From: an uncultured Thiodictyon sp.
GTDB lineage: Bacteria > Pseudomonadota > Gammaproteobacteria > Chromatiales > Chromatiaceae
DNA: 64,000 nt
NCBI RefSeq assembly: GCF_903946935.1
Contig: NZ_CAJAXH010000249.1
Location: 1-64,000 of the forward strand
Direction: 5' to 3'
In this document: piece by piece, positions 1-8,024 of the stretch
How the letters are laid out: every line of letters starts with the position of its first letter
Numbering within the stretch: the first letter of the stretch is position 1
The notes under the pieces: generated by a model
Databases searched by the model: none
What the model saw: only the letters and a program-made list of their open reading frames with translations
What the model was told of the DNA's origin: nothing
Made by a program: the position numbers and the translations under genes

Positions 1-59
1 ACAAGACAATGGCCAAACCATTCCGCTGGACCTACCAAGGCAAGCCGTTGGCAGCCTAG
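1..59 (+). pseudogene. C-terminal tail of IS630-like transposase (cut by window edge)
   Basis: The first 59 bases read, from base 3, KTMAKPFRWTYQGKPLAA and a stop. A basic and aromatic ending of the type TMAKPF-WTY-GKPL is what I associate with the C terminus of IS630-family (Tc1/mariner-like DDE) transposases. The catalytic DDE region would lie to the left of the window, so I cannot say whether the full gene is intact. The family call rests on a very short peptide. Confidence 0.55.
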
Positions 60-520
60 CTTGACATGGTCCGAGCACTTTCATCCTGCGGTACTAGTCG
101 CGGCTAACGGACATGGCGCCCGCGCCACCCCGAAAGATGAAAGTGGCGGGTGCCGGCCGTTCCCCCACCCCGCCCTCCCCCACGAGGGGGGAGGGAGAGT
201 TGGACCGCGCTCCCGGCGCGACTTTCACGCTAACGGCCATGGAAGGGGGGCCTGCCACCCCTGACCATGAAAGTCTTTCAGGCTAACGGGGCGCTCCTGC
301 GCCCGCTCGTGGTTTTCGCGTGAAACCTACTTCACAGACATCGGCTTACGGCGACTTTCACGGTAAAGCTTCGACCTCCGGTTGCAGACGGACCGGCTGG
401 CCGGAACGATGATCAAGGCCCGACGGGCCGCCGCAAGGGCGGGCGGCGGGACCTGTCGCGGTTGTATCAATCAAGCTTAATCACTATGATTTTAAATCAG
501 CAGATACTGGGGCAAAGACC
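60..520. repeat. Intergenic repeat mosaic
   Basis: There is no credible gene in these 460 bases. The stretch is a patchwork of dispersed repeats. A GC-rich palindrome at 161-199 also occurs, in reverse complement, inside tssH near 50161. A copy of GACCGCGCTCCCGGCGCGAC followed by TTTCACG lies at 202-235 and recurs at 34390 and 52474. A segment at 376-420 ending GGAACGATGATCAAGGCC recurs at 58534-58580. The short motif ACTTTCA is repeated several times between 75 and 365. The last 60 bases are AT-rich and precede the antitoxin remnant, so they may hold its old promoter and operator. Confidence 0.7.
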
Positions 521-721
521 ATGGCGCAGGCCGCAACCAAGGTGCTGACCGCACAGGTTCCGATCTTGCCGGCGGAGAAAGTCGACCAGGAACAGGAGCG
601 CAGCCGTCTGACCCGCGAAGCCTTGGCCGAGGTGGACGCTGGCCAAGTCATCGACCACCAGGCGGTGCAGGCGTGGGCCGGTAGCCTCAGCACTACCGAG
701 GCGCTGCCGATACGGCGCTGA
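521..721 (+). pseudogene. Internally deleted CopG/RHH-type antitoxin
   Basis: The 66-residue product starts MAQAATKVLTAQVP and ends in a segment with REALAEVDAGQVIDHQAVQAW. Both ends resemble a widespread ribbon-helix-helix antitoxin of about 90 residues. Between KVDQ (about residue 23) and EQERSRL I would expect about 30 more residues holding most of the DNA-binding helices; here the two flanks are joined in frame. The stop codon overlaps a following ATG (TGATG at 719-723), the usual toxin-antitoxin arrangement. The toxin is cut off after about eight residues. DNA binding should be lost. The family call is from memory of similar proteins. Confidence 0.55.
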
Positions 722-742
722 TGGAACTTAAGTTCCGGCGCA
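721..742 (+). pseudogene. Start of a RelE/ParE-type toxin, cut by repeats
   Basis: The ATG at 721 overlaps the antitoxin stop codon and begins MELKFRRT, which fits the start of a RelE/ParE-family toxin (MELKW... is common). At 743 the sequence passes into a dispersed repeat (CCTTGATCATCGCTCCGGCC, 743-762) and then into REP palindromes. The open frame that continues to 1440 is only repeat and mazG read out of frame. Identification rests on position plus very few residues. Confidence 0.35.
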
Positions 743-1060
743 CCTTGATCATCGCTCCGGCCGCCGGCGCTCCCGGCGCGGAGCGCCTGGGAGCGCCGAC
801 ATTCTGTCGGCCAGCCGCCACAGGCGATTCGCGGGTTCGCGGTGAATCGCGAAGGGCCTCGTTTTCGCGAGGATCCAACGGCGCTTCGCGCCGTCGCCGA
901 CAGGCTGTCGGCGCTCCCAAGCGCGGCGGGGTTTGGTGTCTGCGAATACTTGCCCAGTCTCCGGAGCGGTGTCACGAGAAGCCTGGGGACCGGAGTTATG
1001 ATGGCCGCCGTTCCGGCGCATCCCTGCGACCAACGACAGACCATCGAATCAGCGAAGCCC
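743..1060. repeat. Repeat cluster: inverted REP pair and a 22-base dispersed end
   Basis: This spacer before mazG holds one dispersed repeat end (743-762) and two REP palindromes in opposite orientation. The first is TGGGAGCGCCGACATTCTGT from 788; the second is its reverse complement, ending GGCGCTCCCA at 919. The pair encloses about 80 bases, giving a BIME-like arrangement. The same palindrome flanks the broken REP-associated transposase near 30 kb. An open frame running from 842 into mazG is repeat sequence, not an N-terminal extension. Confidence 0.65.
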
Positions 1061-1864
1061 ATGTCCGAACAAACCACCATCGACGAACTGTTGAGCATCA
1101 TGGCCCGCCTGCGCGACCCGGCGGGCGGTTGTCCCTGGGATTTGGCGCAGACCTTCAGCACCGTCCTGCCGTTTACGCTGGAGGAGGCCTACGAGGTGGC
1201 GGAGGCGATCGAGTCCGGCTCGTTGACCGATCTGCGCGACGAGTTGGGGGACTTGCTGTTCCAGGTGGTCTTCCATGCCCGCATGGCGCAGGAACAGGGG
1301 GCCTTCGCCTTCCCGGATGTGGTCCGGGCCATCTGCGACAAGATGGTCCGGCGCCACCCGCACGTCTTTGCGGATGTGGCGCTCGGCGATCAGGCGGCGG
1401 TGCGCGCCCACTGGGAGCGGGAGAAGGCGTTGGAGCGTGAGCGGGCGGGCGACTCGGGGCGCGCTAGCGTCGGCGTCCTGGCCGGGGTGGCCCAAGCGCT
1501 CCCAGCCCTGGTGCGTGCCGAAAAACTCCAGCGGCGGGCGGCCCGGGTGGGCTTCGACTGGGACGCCATCGCGGGGGTACTCGACAAGGTGCAAGAGGAG
1601 TTGGACGAGTGCCGTGAGACGCTCGCCGAGCACGTCGACCCCACCGAGCGGGTGCATGAGATCGGCGACCTGCTGTTCTCCTGCGTCAACCTGGCGCGGC
1701 ATCTGGGGGTGGATGCCGAGCAGGCCCTGCGGGCGGCGAACCATCGGTTTGAACGGCGCTTTGCGCGGATCGAGTCGGGGCTGGCCGCGCAGGGATTGCA
1801 GCCGGGGCCGGCCGTACGCGCGCAGATGGAGCACCTGTGGGAAGACGCCAAAGCGCATGAATGA
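1061..1864 (+). CDS. mazG: Nucleoside triphosphate pyrophosphohydrolase MazG
   Basis: MazG hydrolyses (d)NTPs to NMP and pyrophosphate, cleaning the pool of damaged nucleotides and affecting ppGpp responses. The 267-residue protein has the family length (263 in E. coli). It has two MazG domains: the first carries LEEAYEVAEAIE and LRDELGDLLFQ, the EExxE and ExxD metal-binding motifs; the second carries VQEELDE and EIGDLLFSCVNLAR. I chose the ATG at 1061 because the protein then begins directly with the conserved MSEQTTIDELLSIM; the open frame continues upstream only through repeats. A palindromic element begins one base after the stop. Confidence 0.93.
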   Translation: MSEQTTIDELLSIMARLRDPAGGCPWDLAQTFSTVLPFTLEEAYEVAEAIESGSLTDLRDELGDLLFQVVFHARMAQEQGAFAFPDVVRAICDKMVRRHPHVFADVALGDQAAVRAHWEREKALERERAGDSGRASVGVLAGVAQALPALVRAEKLQRRAARVGFDWDAIAGVLDKVQEELDECRETLAEHVDPTERVHEIGDLLFSCVNLARHLGVDAEQALRAANHRFERRFARIESGLAAQGLQPGPAVRAQMEHLWEDAKAHE

Positions 1865-1865
1865 T

Positions 1866-2161
1866 CCTGGAAAGAAGAGTTGTCACGCCAAGGCGCCAAG
1901 CTCGCCAAGGTTTTTCAGTGCATTATTCGGTGTTGGGGCATTCGGCCTCGATCATCCTTCCGGCCGCTGTAGGTCGCCCTTCAGGGCGACCCCTCAGCAT
2001 CGCGCAAGCTTGGTCGCCCTGAAGGGCGACCTACATCTGCCCGTGGCCGGAATTGATGATCAAGGCCGGGCGTTCATCCGGCGGATAATCTGGATACTAA
2101 ACGCATCCGATTGTCTTCCTTGGCGTCTTGGCGCCTTGGCGTGATCAATTTCCTGATTTAA
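1866..2161 (+). repeat. Long-palindrome element, copy A (with nested insertion)
   Basis: This is the first of seven copies of one element. The left end CCTGGAAAGAAGAGTTGT leads into arm CACGCCAAGGCGCCAAG. The conserved core TTTTTCAGTGCATTATTCGG follows, and the right arm is CTTGGCGCCTTGGCGTG. The end sequence is AATTTCCTGATTTAAG. It fills the spacer between mazG and the NUDIX gene, starting one base after the mazG stop and ending four bases before the next ATG. It is longer than the other copies (296 against about 155-165 bases) because another palindromic repeat lies in its core. Confidence 0.85.
1944..2067. repeat. Nested palindromic repeat inside copy A
   Basis: The outer ends GGCCTCGATCATCCTTCCGG (from 1944) and CCGGAATTGATGATCAAGG (2047-2065) are inverted copies. 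Inside them are two smaller perfect palindromes, GGTCGCCCTTCAGGGCGACC (1972-1991) and GGTCGCCCTGAAGGGCGACC (2012-2031). Related but decayed sequence lies at 53931-54024, and isolated ends lie at 399-420, 743-762 and 58559-58580. The unit looks like a separate small element that landed in the core of copy A. Confidence 0.7.
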
Positions 2162-2165
2162 GATA

Positions 2166-3020
2166 ATGAGTTACCTCGATAAGATCCACGCCTGCAATGC
2201 CTGGAACCCGGCCGGCTTTCTGCCCTGGACCCTGGCCGGTGAGCGCATCGGTTCGCTGCGGCCGGCCGTTGCGCAGGAACTTCGGCGCTGGCCCGATCAA
2301 TTCAGCGTGGACGCCGAGCGGGTCGACTGGGTCGGTGCCCCGGCGGAGTTCGCGGCGCGCTCGCAGTGCCTGGCCGAGGTGGTCGAGACCCTGGTCGCTG
2401 AGGGCCTGATCGCCCACCTGCACGGCGAGCGCTACGCCGTGACCCCGGGCCGCCGCGACCAGGCGCGGCTCCTGATCGACCGCACCGCCGCCCCCTGGTT
2501 CGGGGTACGCGCCTTTGGGCAGCACCTGAACGGCTTGGTGCGGACCCCAGCAGGCATCGAGCTCTGGATCGGCCGGCGCGCCGCCGACCGCCGTGTCTAT
2601 CCACTGTGTCTGGACAACCTGGTGGCCGGCGGCCTGCCCCACGGGGTGGGGCTGCGCGAGAACCTGCGCAAGGAGTGCCGCGAGGAGGCGGACATCGCCC
2701 CCGCGCTGGCCGACCAGGCGGTGGCGGTCGGTGCCGTCACCTATTGCCGGGAGGCCCGGGACGGGCTGAAGCCGGATGTGATGTTCTGTTACGACCTTGA
2801 ACTGCCGCCTGACTTCGTACCGCGCTGCACCGACGGCGAGGTGGAGTCCTTCGCCCGCCTGCCGCTGGCGGCGGTGGCGGACTTGGTCCGCGACACGGAT
2901 GAGTTCAAGCTCAACTGCAACCTGGTGATTATCGACTTCCTGGTCCGCCACGGCGGCCTCGATCAGGAGCACCCGGACTATCTCCCGATCATCCAGGGGT
3001 TACGCTCGCACTTGCCCTAA
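2166..3020 (+). CDS. NUDIX hydrolase, DUF4743 (thiamine pyrophosphokinase-related) type
   Basis: The 284-residue protein has an N-terminal DUF4743-like region (about residues 1-115) and a C-terminal NUDIX domain. The NUDIX box is near residues 157-178 and reads [20 protein letters not shown], a version of GxE...REUxEE with Lys in place of the first Arg. This architecture resembles the NUDIX half of yeast Tnr3, which acts on oxidised thiamine diphosphate; that substrate is an inference. The ATG at 2166 lies four bases after palindromic copy A and has no obvious ribosome binding site of its own. Confidence 0.85.
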   Translation: MSYLDKIHACNAWNPAGFLPWTLAGERIGSLRPAVAQELRRWPDQFSVDAERVDWVGAPAEFAARSQCLAEVVETLVAEGLIAHLHGERYAVTPGRRDQARLLIDRTAAPWFGVRAFGQHLNGLVRTPAGIELWIGRRAADRRVYPLCLDNLVAGGLPHGVGLRENLRKECREEADIAPALADQAVAVGAVTYCREARDGLKPDVMFCYDLELPPDFVPRCTDGEVESFARLPLAAVADLVRDTDEFKLNCNLVIIDFLVRHGGLDQEHPDYLPIIQGLRSHLP

Positions 3021-3088
3021 AGCCCCGCAGGGTTCATCTTTGCACGGCTTTTTTCCAAGTCCCCAGGCCGCCCCGCGGCGAGGTCAGT

Positions 3089-4324
3089 ATGAACTCAGTC
3101 TCTCCCCCCCAGTCCCCGCTCCCGCGGCGTACCACGGTCCCGGTGCGCATCGGCTCGATCACCGTCGGGGGCGGGGCGCCGGTCGTGGTCCAGTCCATGA
3201 CCAACACCGACACCGCCGACGTGGCCGCCACCGTGCGCCAGGTGGCGGACCTGGCGCGGGCCGGTTCGGAACTGGTGCGCATCACCGTCAACACCGAGTC
3301 CGCCGCCCGCGCGGTGGCGCCGATCCGCGCCCTGCTGGATGCGGAGGGCTGTGCCGTCCCGCTCGTCGGTGACTTCCATTTCAACGGCCACCGGCTGCTA
3401 ACCGACTACCCGGAGTGTGCGCAGGCCCTGGCCAAGTACCGCATCAATCCCGGTAACGTGGGCAGCGGTGAGAAGCGCGACAGCCAGTTCGCCACCATGA
3501 TCGAGATCGCGGCCCGCTATGACCGCCCGGTGCGCATCGGCGTCAACTGGGGCAGTCTGGACCAGGATCTCATCGTGCGCATGATGGACGCCAATGCGCG
3601 CGCCGCGACCCCCAAGCTGGCCGATCAGGTGATGCACGACGCCATGGTGGAATCGGCCGTCGCCAGCGCCGCCCGCGCGGTCGAACTGGGCCTGCCCAAG
3701 GACCGCATCATCCTGTCCTGCAAGATGAGCGGCGTACAGGACCTGATCACCGTCTACCGGATGCTCGCCGCCCGCACCGACCACGCGTTGCATCTGGGCC
3801 TCACCGAGGCCGGCATGGGCTCGAAGGGCATCGTGGCCTCCACCGCGGCCTTGGCCGTGCTGTTGCAGGAGGGCATCGGCGACACCATCCGGGTCTCACT
3901 CACCCCCGCCCCGGGGGAGGCACGTACCCGCGAGGTCCAGGTCGCCCAGGAGGTCCTCCAGACCATGGGTCTGCGCTCCTTCGCCCCGATGGTCACCGCC
4001 TGCCCGGGGTGCGGACGCACCACCAGCGACACCTTTCAGCACCTGGCCCAGGATATTCAAACCTATCTGCGCGAACAGATGCCCGCTTGGCGTACCCGCT
4101 ATCCGGGGGTGGAGACCATGCAAGTGGCGGTGATGGGCTGCGTGGTGAACGGCCCCGGCGAGAGTAAACACGCCAACATCGGCATCAGCCTGCCCGGGAG
4201 CGGTGAGCACCCGGCCGCGCCGGTCTATGTGGACGGCGAGAAGGCGGCTACCCTCAAGGGGGACGACCTCATCGGCCAGTTCAAGCGCATGGTGGACGAT
4301 TACATCGAGCGGCGTTACGGTTAA
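3089..4324 (+). CDS. ispG: 4-hydroxy-3-methylbut-2-en-1-yl diphosphate synthase (flavodoxin)
   Basis: IspG (GcpE) carries out the penultimate step of the MEP isoprenoid pathway, reducing ME-cPP to HMBPP with a [4Fe-4S] cluster. The 411-residue protein shows [11 protein letters not shown] near the start, the cluster ligands Cys305 and Cys308 in CPGCGRTT, and Cys351 plus Glu358 in GCVVNGPGE. The last Cys and Glu match the third Cys and Glu ligand of the bacterial family. Length and motifs indicate an intact gene. The next gene starts 29 bases after the stop and may be cotranscribed. Confidence 0.96.
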   Translation: MNSVSPPQSPLPRRTTVPVRIGSITVGGGAPVVVQSMTNTDTADVAATVRQVADLARAGSELVRITVNTESAARAVAPIRALLDAEGCAVPLVGDFHFNGHRLLTDYPECAQALAKYRINPGNVGSGEKRDSQFATMIEIAARYDRPVRIGVNWGSLDQDLIVRMMDANARAATPKLADQVMHDAMVESAVASAARAVELGLPKDRIILSCKMSGVQDLITVYRMLAARTDHALHLGLTEAGMGSKGIVASTAALAVLLQEGIGDTIRVSLTPAPGEARTREVQVAQEVLQTMGLRSFAPMVTACPGCGRTTSDTFQHLAQDIQTYLREQMPAWRTRYPGVETMQVAVMGCVVNGPGESKHANIGISLPGSGEHPAAPVYVDGEKAATLKGDDLIGQFKRMVDDYIERRYG

Positions 4325-4353
4325 TGCCTCGCCCCATCACAGAGGACCCGACA

Positions 4354-4845
4354 ATGACCAAGACCTTGTGTGCCGCCGCCGCGGCCCTGCTGATCGCCAC
4401 CCCCGCGCTGGCCGAGGACCCCCTGTTGGTCCAGGTCCGGCACCTGTCGATGGGGGCCGCGCTCAAAATCGCCGAGGGTGCGATCGCCGCCTGTCGGGAC
4501 AAGGGATTCGAGGTCGCGGCGACCGTGGTCGATCGGGATGGCGGCGTCCAGGTCACCCTGCGCGACACTTTGGTCGCCCCCCTGATGGCCGATCTCAGCG
4601 CGCAGAAGGCCAAGACCGCGGTCCATTTCAGCGGTGCCACCTCCGCCATGCACGAGCGTGCCAATAGCGCCCTCGGCCATGCCGACGGGGTGCTGATGGC
4701 CGCCGGCGGGGTACCGGTCCTGGTGGGCGGGACCGCCCTGGTGGCCGGGCTCGGGGTGAGCGGCTCGCCGGCCGGCGAGACCGACGAGGAGTGCGCCCTG
4801 GCCGGCATCGCCAAGGTCCAAGAGGAGTTGGACCGGGCGCAGTAG
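4354..4845 (+). CDS. Secreted GlcG/HbpS-family (heme-degrading domain) protein
   Basis: The 163-residue product begins with a signal peptide (MTKTLCAAAAALLIATPALA, cleavage expected after ALA). A GlcG/HbpS domain follows: LKIAEGAIAACRDKGFEVAATVVDRDGG, ending in GGVPVLVGG and GVSGSPAGETDEECALAGI. Family members bind heme or cobalamin-like ligands or accompany glycolate oxidation genes; the ligand here is unknown. I chose the ATG at 4354 over one at 4324 because AGAGGA sits eight bases upstream and the signal peptide then starts cleanly. An imperfect GC-rich hairpin follows near 4855-4886. Confidence 0.85.
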   Translation: MTKTLCAAAAALLIATPALAEDPLLVQVRHLSMGAALKIAEGAIAACRDKGFEVAATVVDRDGGVQVTLRDTLVAPLMADLSAQKAKTAVHFSGATSAMHERANSALGHADGVLMAAGGVPVLVGGTALVAGLGVSGSPAGETDEECALAGIAKVQEELDRAQ

Positions 4846-4993
4846 CCGGACCAGGCAGCGTCCGTCCGCCCTGCGGACGCGCTGCATCCGGTCTCGTCGC
4901 TGGATCTCACCGCTTGCAGTGCCTATTTGATCAGGCTTGCCTCATCGTTGGCTGGCGCTGACTGCTGACCACCCATCCACCCGGAGCCAACCC

Positions 4994-5173
4994 ATGCGCA
5001 TGTTCGACGCCAATCCCCCGGTCATCCGTGACCTGAAGGACGAGAGTGAGACCCTGGCCGAAAAGGACGCGGACGACTTCACGGTCGTCACCGCCCGTCA
5101 CCCGACGCTGGGCAAATTGGTGATCATTACCGGGCGCCATGGGGGCGGGGTGGTGGTGGAGACGGAGGAATGA
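4994..5173 (+). CDS. Small acidic protein of unknown function
   Basis: The ORF encodes 59 residues starting MRMFDANPPVIRDLKDESE and ending HGGGVVVETEE. It is rich in Asp and Glu, with a predicted beta-hairpin-like second half (FTVVTARHPTLGKLVIITG). I do not recognise the family. GGAG lies nine bases before the ATG at 4994. The frame is open further upstream to 4937, but that part looks non-coding. The stop is immediately followed by a perfect Shine-Dalgarno sequence without a gene. Confidence 0.55.
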   Translation: MRMFDANPPVIRDLKDESETLAEKDADDFTVVTARHPTLGKLVIITGRHGGGVVVETEE

Positions 5174-5213
5174 GGAGGTGATGACCGAGTCATCTGCCCT
5201 GGAACACGCGGCG

Positions 5214-5360
5214 CTCACGCCAAGGCGCAAGACGCCAAGAAGAAACAAAGCGATGTGCGCCGCCTCGGCTTCGCCCGGCAGGTGAGTCGCCGAACGCCGA
5301 TAACGCTTTGAAAAGCCTTGGCGAGCTTGGCGCCTTGGCGTGAGAACCGCTCTTTCTGGG
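5214..5360 (-). repeat. Long-palindrome element, copy B (reverse orientation)
   Basis: Read on the minus strand the copy begins CCCAGAAAGAGCGGTTCT, then arm CACGCCAAGGCGCCAAG, core CTTTTCAAAGCGTTATCGG, and a diverged second arm ending near 5214. The outer left end on the plus strand is too decayed to place exactly. It lies between two convergent genes and its intact end is one base from the arfB stop codon. Confidence 0.8.
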
Positions 5361-5361
5361 T

Positions 5362-5784
5362 TCAGTCCTCCCCCGCATGCCGCCCACGCAGCCGCTTGGT
5401 CACTGAGGTCGCCTTCTTGGACTCCAGCCGCCGCTCCTTGGAGGCGCGGGTAGGCTTGGTCGCCACCCGCGGCTTGGGCCGGTGGGCGGCGCGCGCGATC
5501 AGCGCAACCAGCCGCTCGCGGGCGTCCTCGCGGTTGCGCTCGCGGGTACGGAAGCGGTGCGCCTCGATGGTGAGGACGCCTGAGTTGTCGACCCGCCGTC
5601 CGCCCATCCGCAGCAGACGCGCGCGTACGTCCTCCGGCAGGGACGGCGAGCGCGCCACGTCGAAGCGCAGCTGCACCGCCGTCTCGACCTTGTTGACGTT
5701 CTGCCCGCCGGGTCCCGGGGAGCGGCAGAATTGCTCCTGGAGCTCGGCGGGGTCGATGCGAATGTGTGCGGTCACCTGGATCAT
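5362..5784 (-). CDS. arfB: Alternative ribosome-rescue factor ArfB (YaeJ-type peptidyl-tRNA hydrolase)
   Basis: ArfB rescues ribosomes stalled on mRNAs lacking a stop codon by entering the empty mRNA channel and hydrolysing the peptidyl-tRNA. The 140-residue protein has the release-factor catalytic GGQ in SPGPGGQNVNKVETAVQL (around residue 26). Its basic C-terminal tail (KERRLESKKATSVTKRLRG) is of the kind that occupies the mRNA channel. Length matches E. coli YaeJ (140). It reads toward the preceding gene, with palindromic copy B between them. Confidence 0.93.
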   Translation of the reverse strand: MIQVTAHIRIDPAELQEQFCRSPGPGGQNVNKVETAVQLRFDVARSPSLPEDVRARLLRMGGRRVDNSGVLTIEAHRFRTRERNREDARERLVALIARAAHRPKPRVATKPTRASKERRLESKKATSVTKRLRGRHAGED

Positions 5785-5927
5785 GGGCGGATTCTACCCC
5801 AGACGCCGACCCGGTAGGCCGTCGCTGGTCCCCGGTGGCGGCAGACTGCTGCCCCAGCCCCCCGAGACCCTTCCGCGCCTGTATGATGGGACTTCAAAAT
5901 CTTTGAGCCCGGTGGGCAAGCGAACAT

Positions 5928-6491
5928 ATGAAAGCCAGTGAGATCAAGAAGGGAAGCGTCCTGGAGGTGGACGGTGCGGTGGTCTATATCACCGACCTCC
6001 AGGTCCAGACCGCATCGTCGCGTAGCGGTAACACGCTCTACAAGGTGCGCGGGCGCAACGTCGTCAATCGCCAGAAGTTTCAGGCGAGCTTCAAGGGCGA
6101 CGAGCAGGTGCAGACGGTCGATTTCGAGCGGCGCGCCGTGCAGTTCCTGTTTCAGGACAGCGACGGCTGCACCTTCATGGACCGGGACACCTATGAGCAA
6201 TATGGTTTCGACCTGGAGGGCCTGGAGTCCGAACTCCCTTATCTCACCGAGGGCCTGGAGGGGATCTTTGCCCTGGTGGTCGACGGGGTGGCGGTGGGTA
6301 TCGAGCTGCCCGCCACGGTGATTCTGGAGGTGACTGACTGCGCCCCCGCCATGAAGGGCGCCTCGGCCTCCGCCCGCAATAAGCCGGCGACCCTGAGCAC
6401 CGGGCTGGTGGTGCAGGTGCCCGAGTACCTGGCCGCGGGTGAATCCATCAAGGTCAATACACTGACCGGCGACTTTATGTCGCGGGTCTGA
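5928..6491 (+). CDS. efpL: Elongation factor P-like protein (YeiP/EfpL)
   Basis: This is a 187-residue EF-P paralogue with an N-terminal KOW-like domain and two OB domains. The ending KGASASARNKPATLSTGLVV and QVPEYLAAGE is nearly the E. coli YeiP sequence. In the loop that carries the modified Lys of EF-P this protein has SSRSGNTLYKVR, with Arg near the tip, as in the unmodified YeiP/EfpL subgroup. EF-P proteins bind between the P and E sites and relieve stalling at prolines and some other motifs. The start at 5928 gives the family's N terminus (MKASEIKKGSVLEVDG). Confidence 0.92.
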   Translation: MKASEIKKGSVLEVDGAVVYITDLQVQTASSRSGNTLYKVRGRNVVNRQKFQASFKGDEQVQTVDFERRAVQFLFQDSDGCTFMDRDTYEQYGFDLEGLESELPYLTEGLEGIFALVVDGVAVGIELPATVILEVTDCAPAMKGASASARNKPATLSTGLVVQVPEYLAAGESIKVNTLTGDFMSRV

Positions 6492-6514
6492 GGCGCTGCA
6501 CCAGCCACCCGATC

Positions 6515-6799
6515 TTGACGAAGCCCGACACCAACACCGCGATGTGCGGCCTGATCGCCCAGGTCCGGACGGCGATCCCGTTCGAGGCCCCGCAATCGCG
6601 GGTCTGCACCGGCGCGTGCGATGGGTGCTCGCGCAAGCTCCTGGACTTTCTGGAGGGCGAACTCGACGACTGGGAACGCCGCCTGGCCGCCGGGGAGGCG
6701 CCAAGGCTTGGCGATCTGTCGCGGCTGGCGCGGACCAGCCGCAAGGTCTACGCGGTGTTGGAGCGCAACGGCCTGGTCGGGTCCGCACCGGACGCCTGA
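6515..6799 (+). CDS. Conserved small Cys-containing protein of unknown function
   Basis: The product is up to 94 residues with a distinctive VCTGACDGCSRKLLDFLEG followed by a helical, charged C-terminal half. The three close cysteines could bind a metal or cluster, but I know no function. The track-length start is a TTG at 6515; an ATG at 6542 is an alternative giving 85 residues. Neither has a clear ribosome binding site. The gene starts 23 bases after efpL and may share its transcript. Palindromic copy C starts one base after its stop. Confidence 0.6.
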   Translation: MTKPDTNTAMCGLIAQVRTAIPFEAPQSRVCTGACDGCSRKLLDFLEGELDDWERRLAAGEAPRLGDLSRLARTSRKVYAVLERNGLVGSAPDA

Positions 6800-6800
6800 C

Positions 6801-6954
6801 CCCAGAAAGAACAGTGCTCACGCCAAGACGCCAAGGTTATTCAGTGAGTTATCCGCATTGGCCATGTACCCCACAGGCGACTCCGACAATACAGGGACTG
6901 CATTGTTTTTCTTGGCGTCTTGGCGCCTTGGCGTGACCAATTCCCGGACTTAGG
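6801..6954 (+). repeat. Long-palindrome element, copy C
   Basis: Left end CCCAGAAAGAACAGTGCT, shortened arm CACGCCAAGACGCCAAGG, core TTATTCAGTGAGTTATCCGC, right arm CTTGGCGTCTTGGCGCC, and end AATTCCCGGACTTAGG. It fills the space between two convergent genes: one base from the upstream stop and 15 bases from the holA stop. Transcribed either way it would form a strong hairpin near both 3' ends. Confidence 0.85.
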
Positions 6955-6969
6955 TTGACTCGCGATCCC

Positions 6970-8007
6970 TCAGCGCGGGGTTGGCGGCGGCGGGAGACGC
7001 AGCGCGCCGCTGGCGAGGGTGTCGGCGATGAACGCCAGCCGCTCCCAGGCATCGTTGGGGCCTAGACCCTTGATCGAGCGATCCGCCAGGGCACACTGGC
7101 GCACCAGCGAGCGCAGCAGGGTGCCTGAGAGACGGCGCAAGGCGCGCTCGATCGCCTCCTGGCGCTGGCGCGGGACGCGCTGCTGGGCCACGAACTGGGA
7201 CGCCGAACCCTGCCGCCCCTTGGCCCAGGCGGCCTGGGCCAGCATCCGCAGGTCCCGCGCCAAGACCCACAGCACCAGGGTCGCGGCGGTCCCCTCCGCC
7301 CGCAAGACCGCCAGCACCCGCTGGACGCGCGCCCGGTCCCCGGCGATGGCCGCGTCGGTGAGCGCAAAGAGGTCGAAACGGGCGCTGTCCGCCAGGGTAC
7401 CCAAGAGGTCATCCACCGCCAGGGGGCCCGGCTCGCGCAATAGCCTGAGCTTTTCGATTTCCTGCGCCGCCGCCAGCTGATTGCCCTCGAGCCGCTCGGC
7501 CAGCAGGTCCGCCACCCCGCGCGCCGGGACGAAGCCGGCGGACTTGAGCCGTTGCTCCAGCCATTGGACCAGCTCCCGCTCCTTGAGCGGCCATACCTGG
7601 ACCACCACGCCCTGCGCCTCCACCGCCTTGGCCCATTGGGTCTCAAGCTCCTTGCGCTCCAGCACGGGGGCCGTCATCAGCAACAGATTGTCCGGGCAGG
7701 GCCGTTCGCAATAGGCGCGCACGGCGGCCCCACCCTCCTTACCAAGCTTGGCGGTGCCGATGCGCAGGTCAATGAGCTTGCGCGCGCAAAACAGCGACAT
7801 CGCATTGGCACTCGCGGTGAGTGCGCCCCAGTCGAAGGCGCCGTCCTGGTCCAGCACCTCCCGCTCGTCGAAGCCCGCGGCACGGGCGCGCGCGCGAATC
7901 GACCGGGCGGCCTCGCCGAGTTGATAGGGCTCGTCCCCGCAGATCAGATAGATCGGGGCCAGGCCCCGTGCGAGCTGATCGGCGAGCTGAGTGAAGCGCA
8001 GCCGCAT
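6970..8007 (-). CDS. holA: DNA polymerase III subunit delta
   Basis: HolA is the delta subunit of the clamp loader; it opens the beta sliding clamp. The 345-residue protein (343 in E. coli) starts MRLRFTQLADQLARGLAPIY. It has LICGDEPYQLGEAARSIRA in the beta-binding domain, NLLLMTAPVLERKELETQW in the degenerate ATPase core, and LEGNQLAAAQEIEKLRLL before the collar domain. It is downstream of leuS-lptE on the same strand, a common gammaproteobacterial order, with a 17-base gap after lptE. Confidence 0.93.
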   Translation of the reverse strand: MRLRFTQLADQLARGLAPIYLICGDEPYQLGEAARSIRARARAAGFDEREVLDQDGAFDWGALTASANAMSLFCARKLIDLRIGTAKLGKEGGAAVRAYCERPCPDNLLLMTAPVLERKELETQWAKAVEAQGVVVQVWPLKERELVQWLEQRLKSAGFVPARGVADLLAERLEGNQLAAAQEIEKLRLLREPGPLAVDDLLGTLADSARFDLFALTDAAIAGDRARVQRVLAVLRAEGTAATLVLWVLARDLRMLAQAAWAKGRQGSASQFVAQQRVPRQRQEAIERALRRLSGTLLRSLVRQCALADRSIKGLGPNDAWERLAFIADTLASGALRLPPPPTPR

Positions 8008-8024
8008 GGCCTTCGTACCGCGAC

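Noticed and set aside
842-1060. N-terminal extension of MazG (open frame from 842)
   Set aside because: The added codons are REP palindromes and other repeats; MazG has its full family length from 1061.
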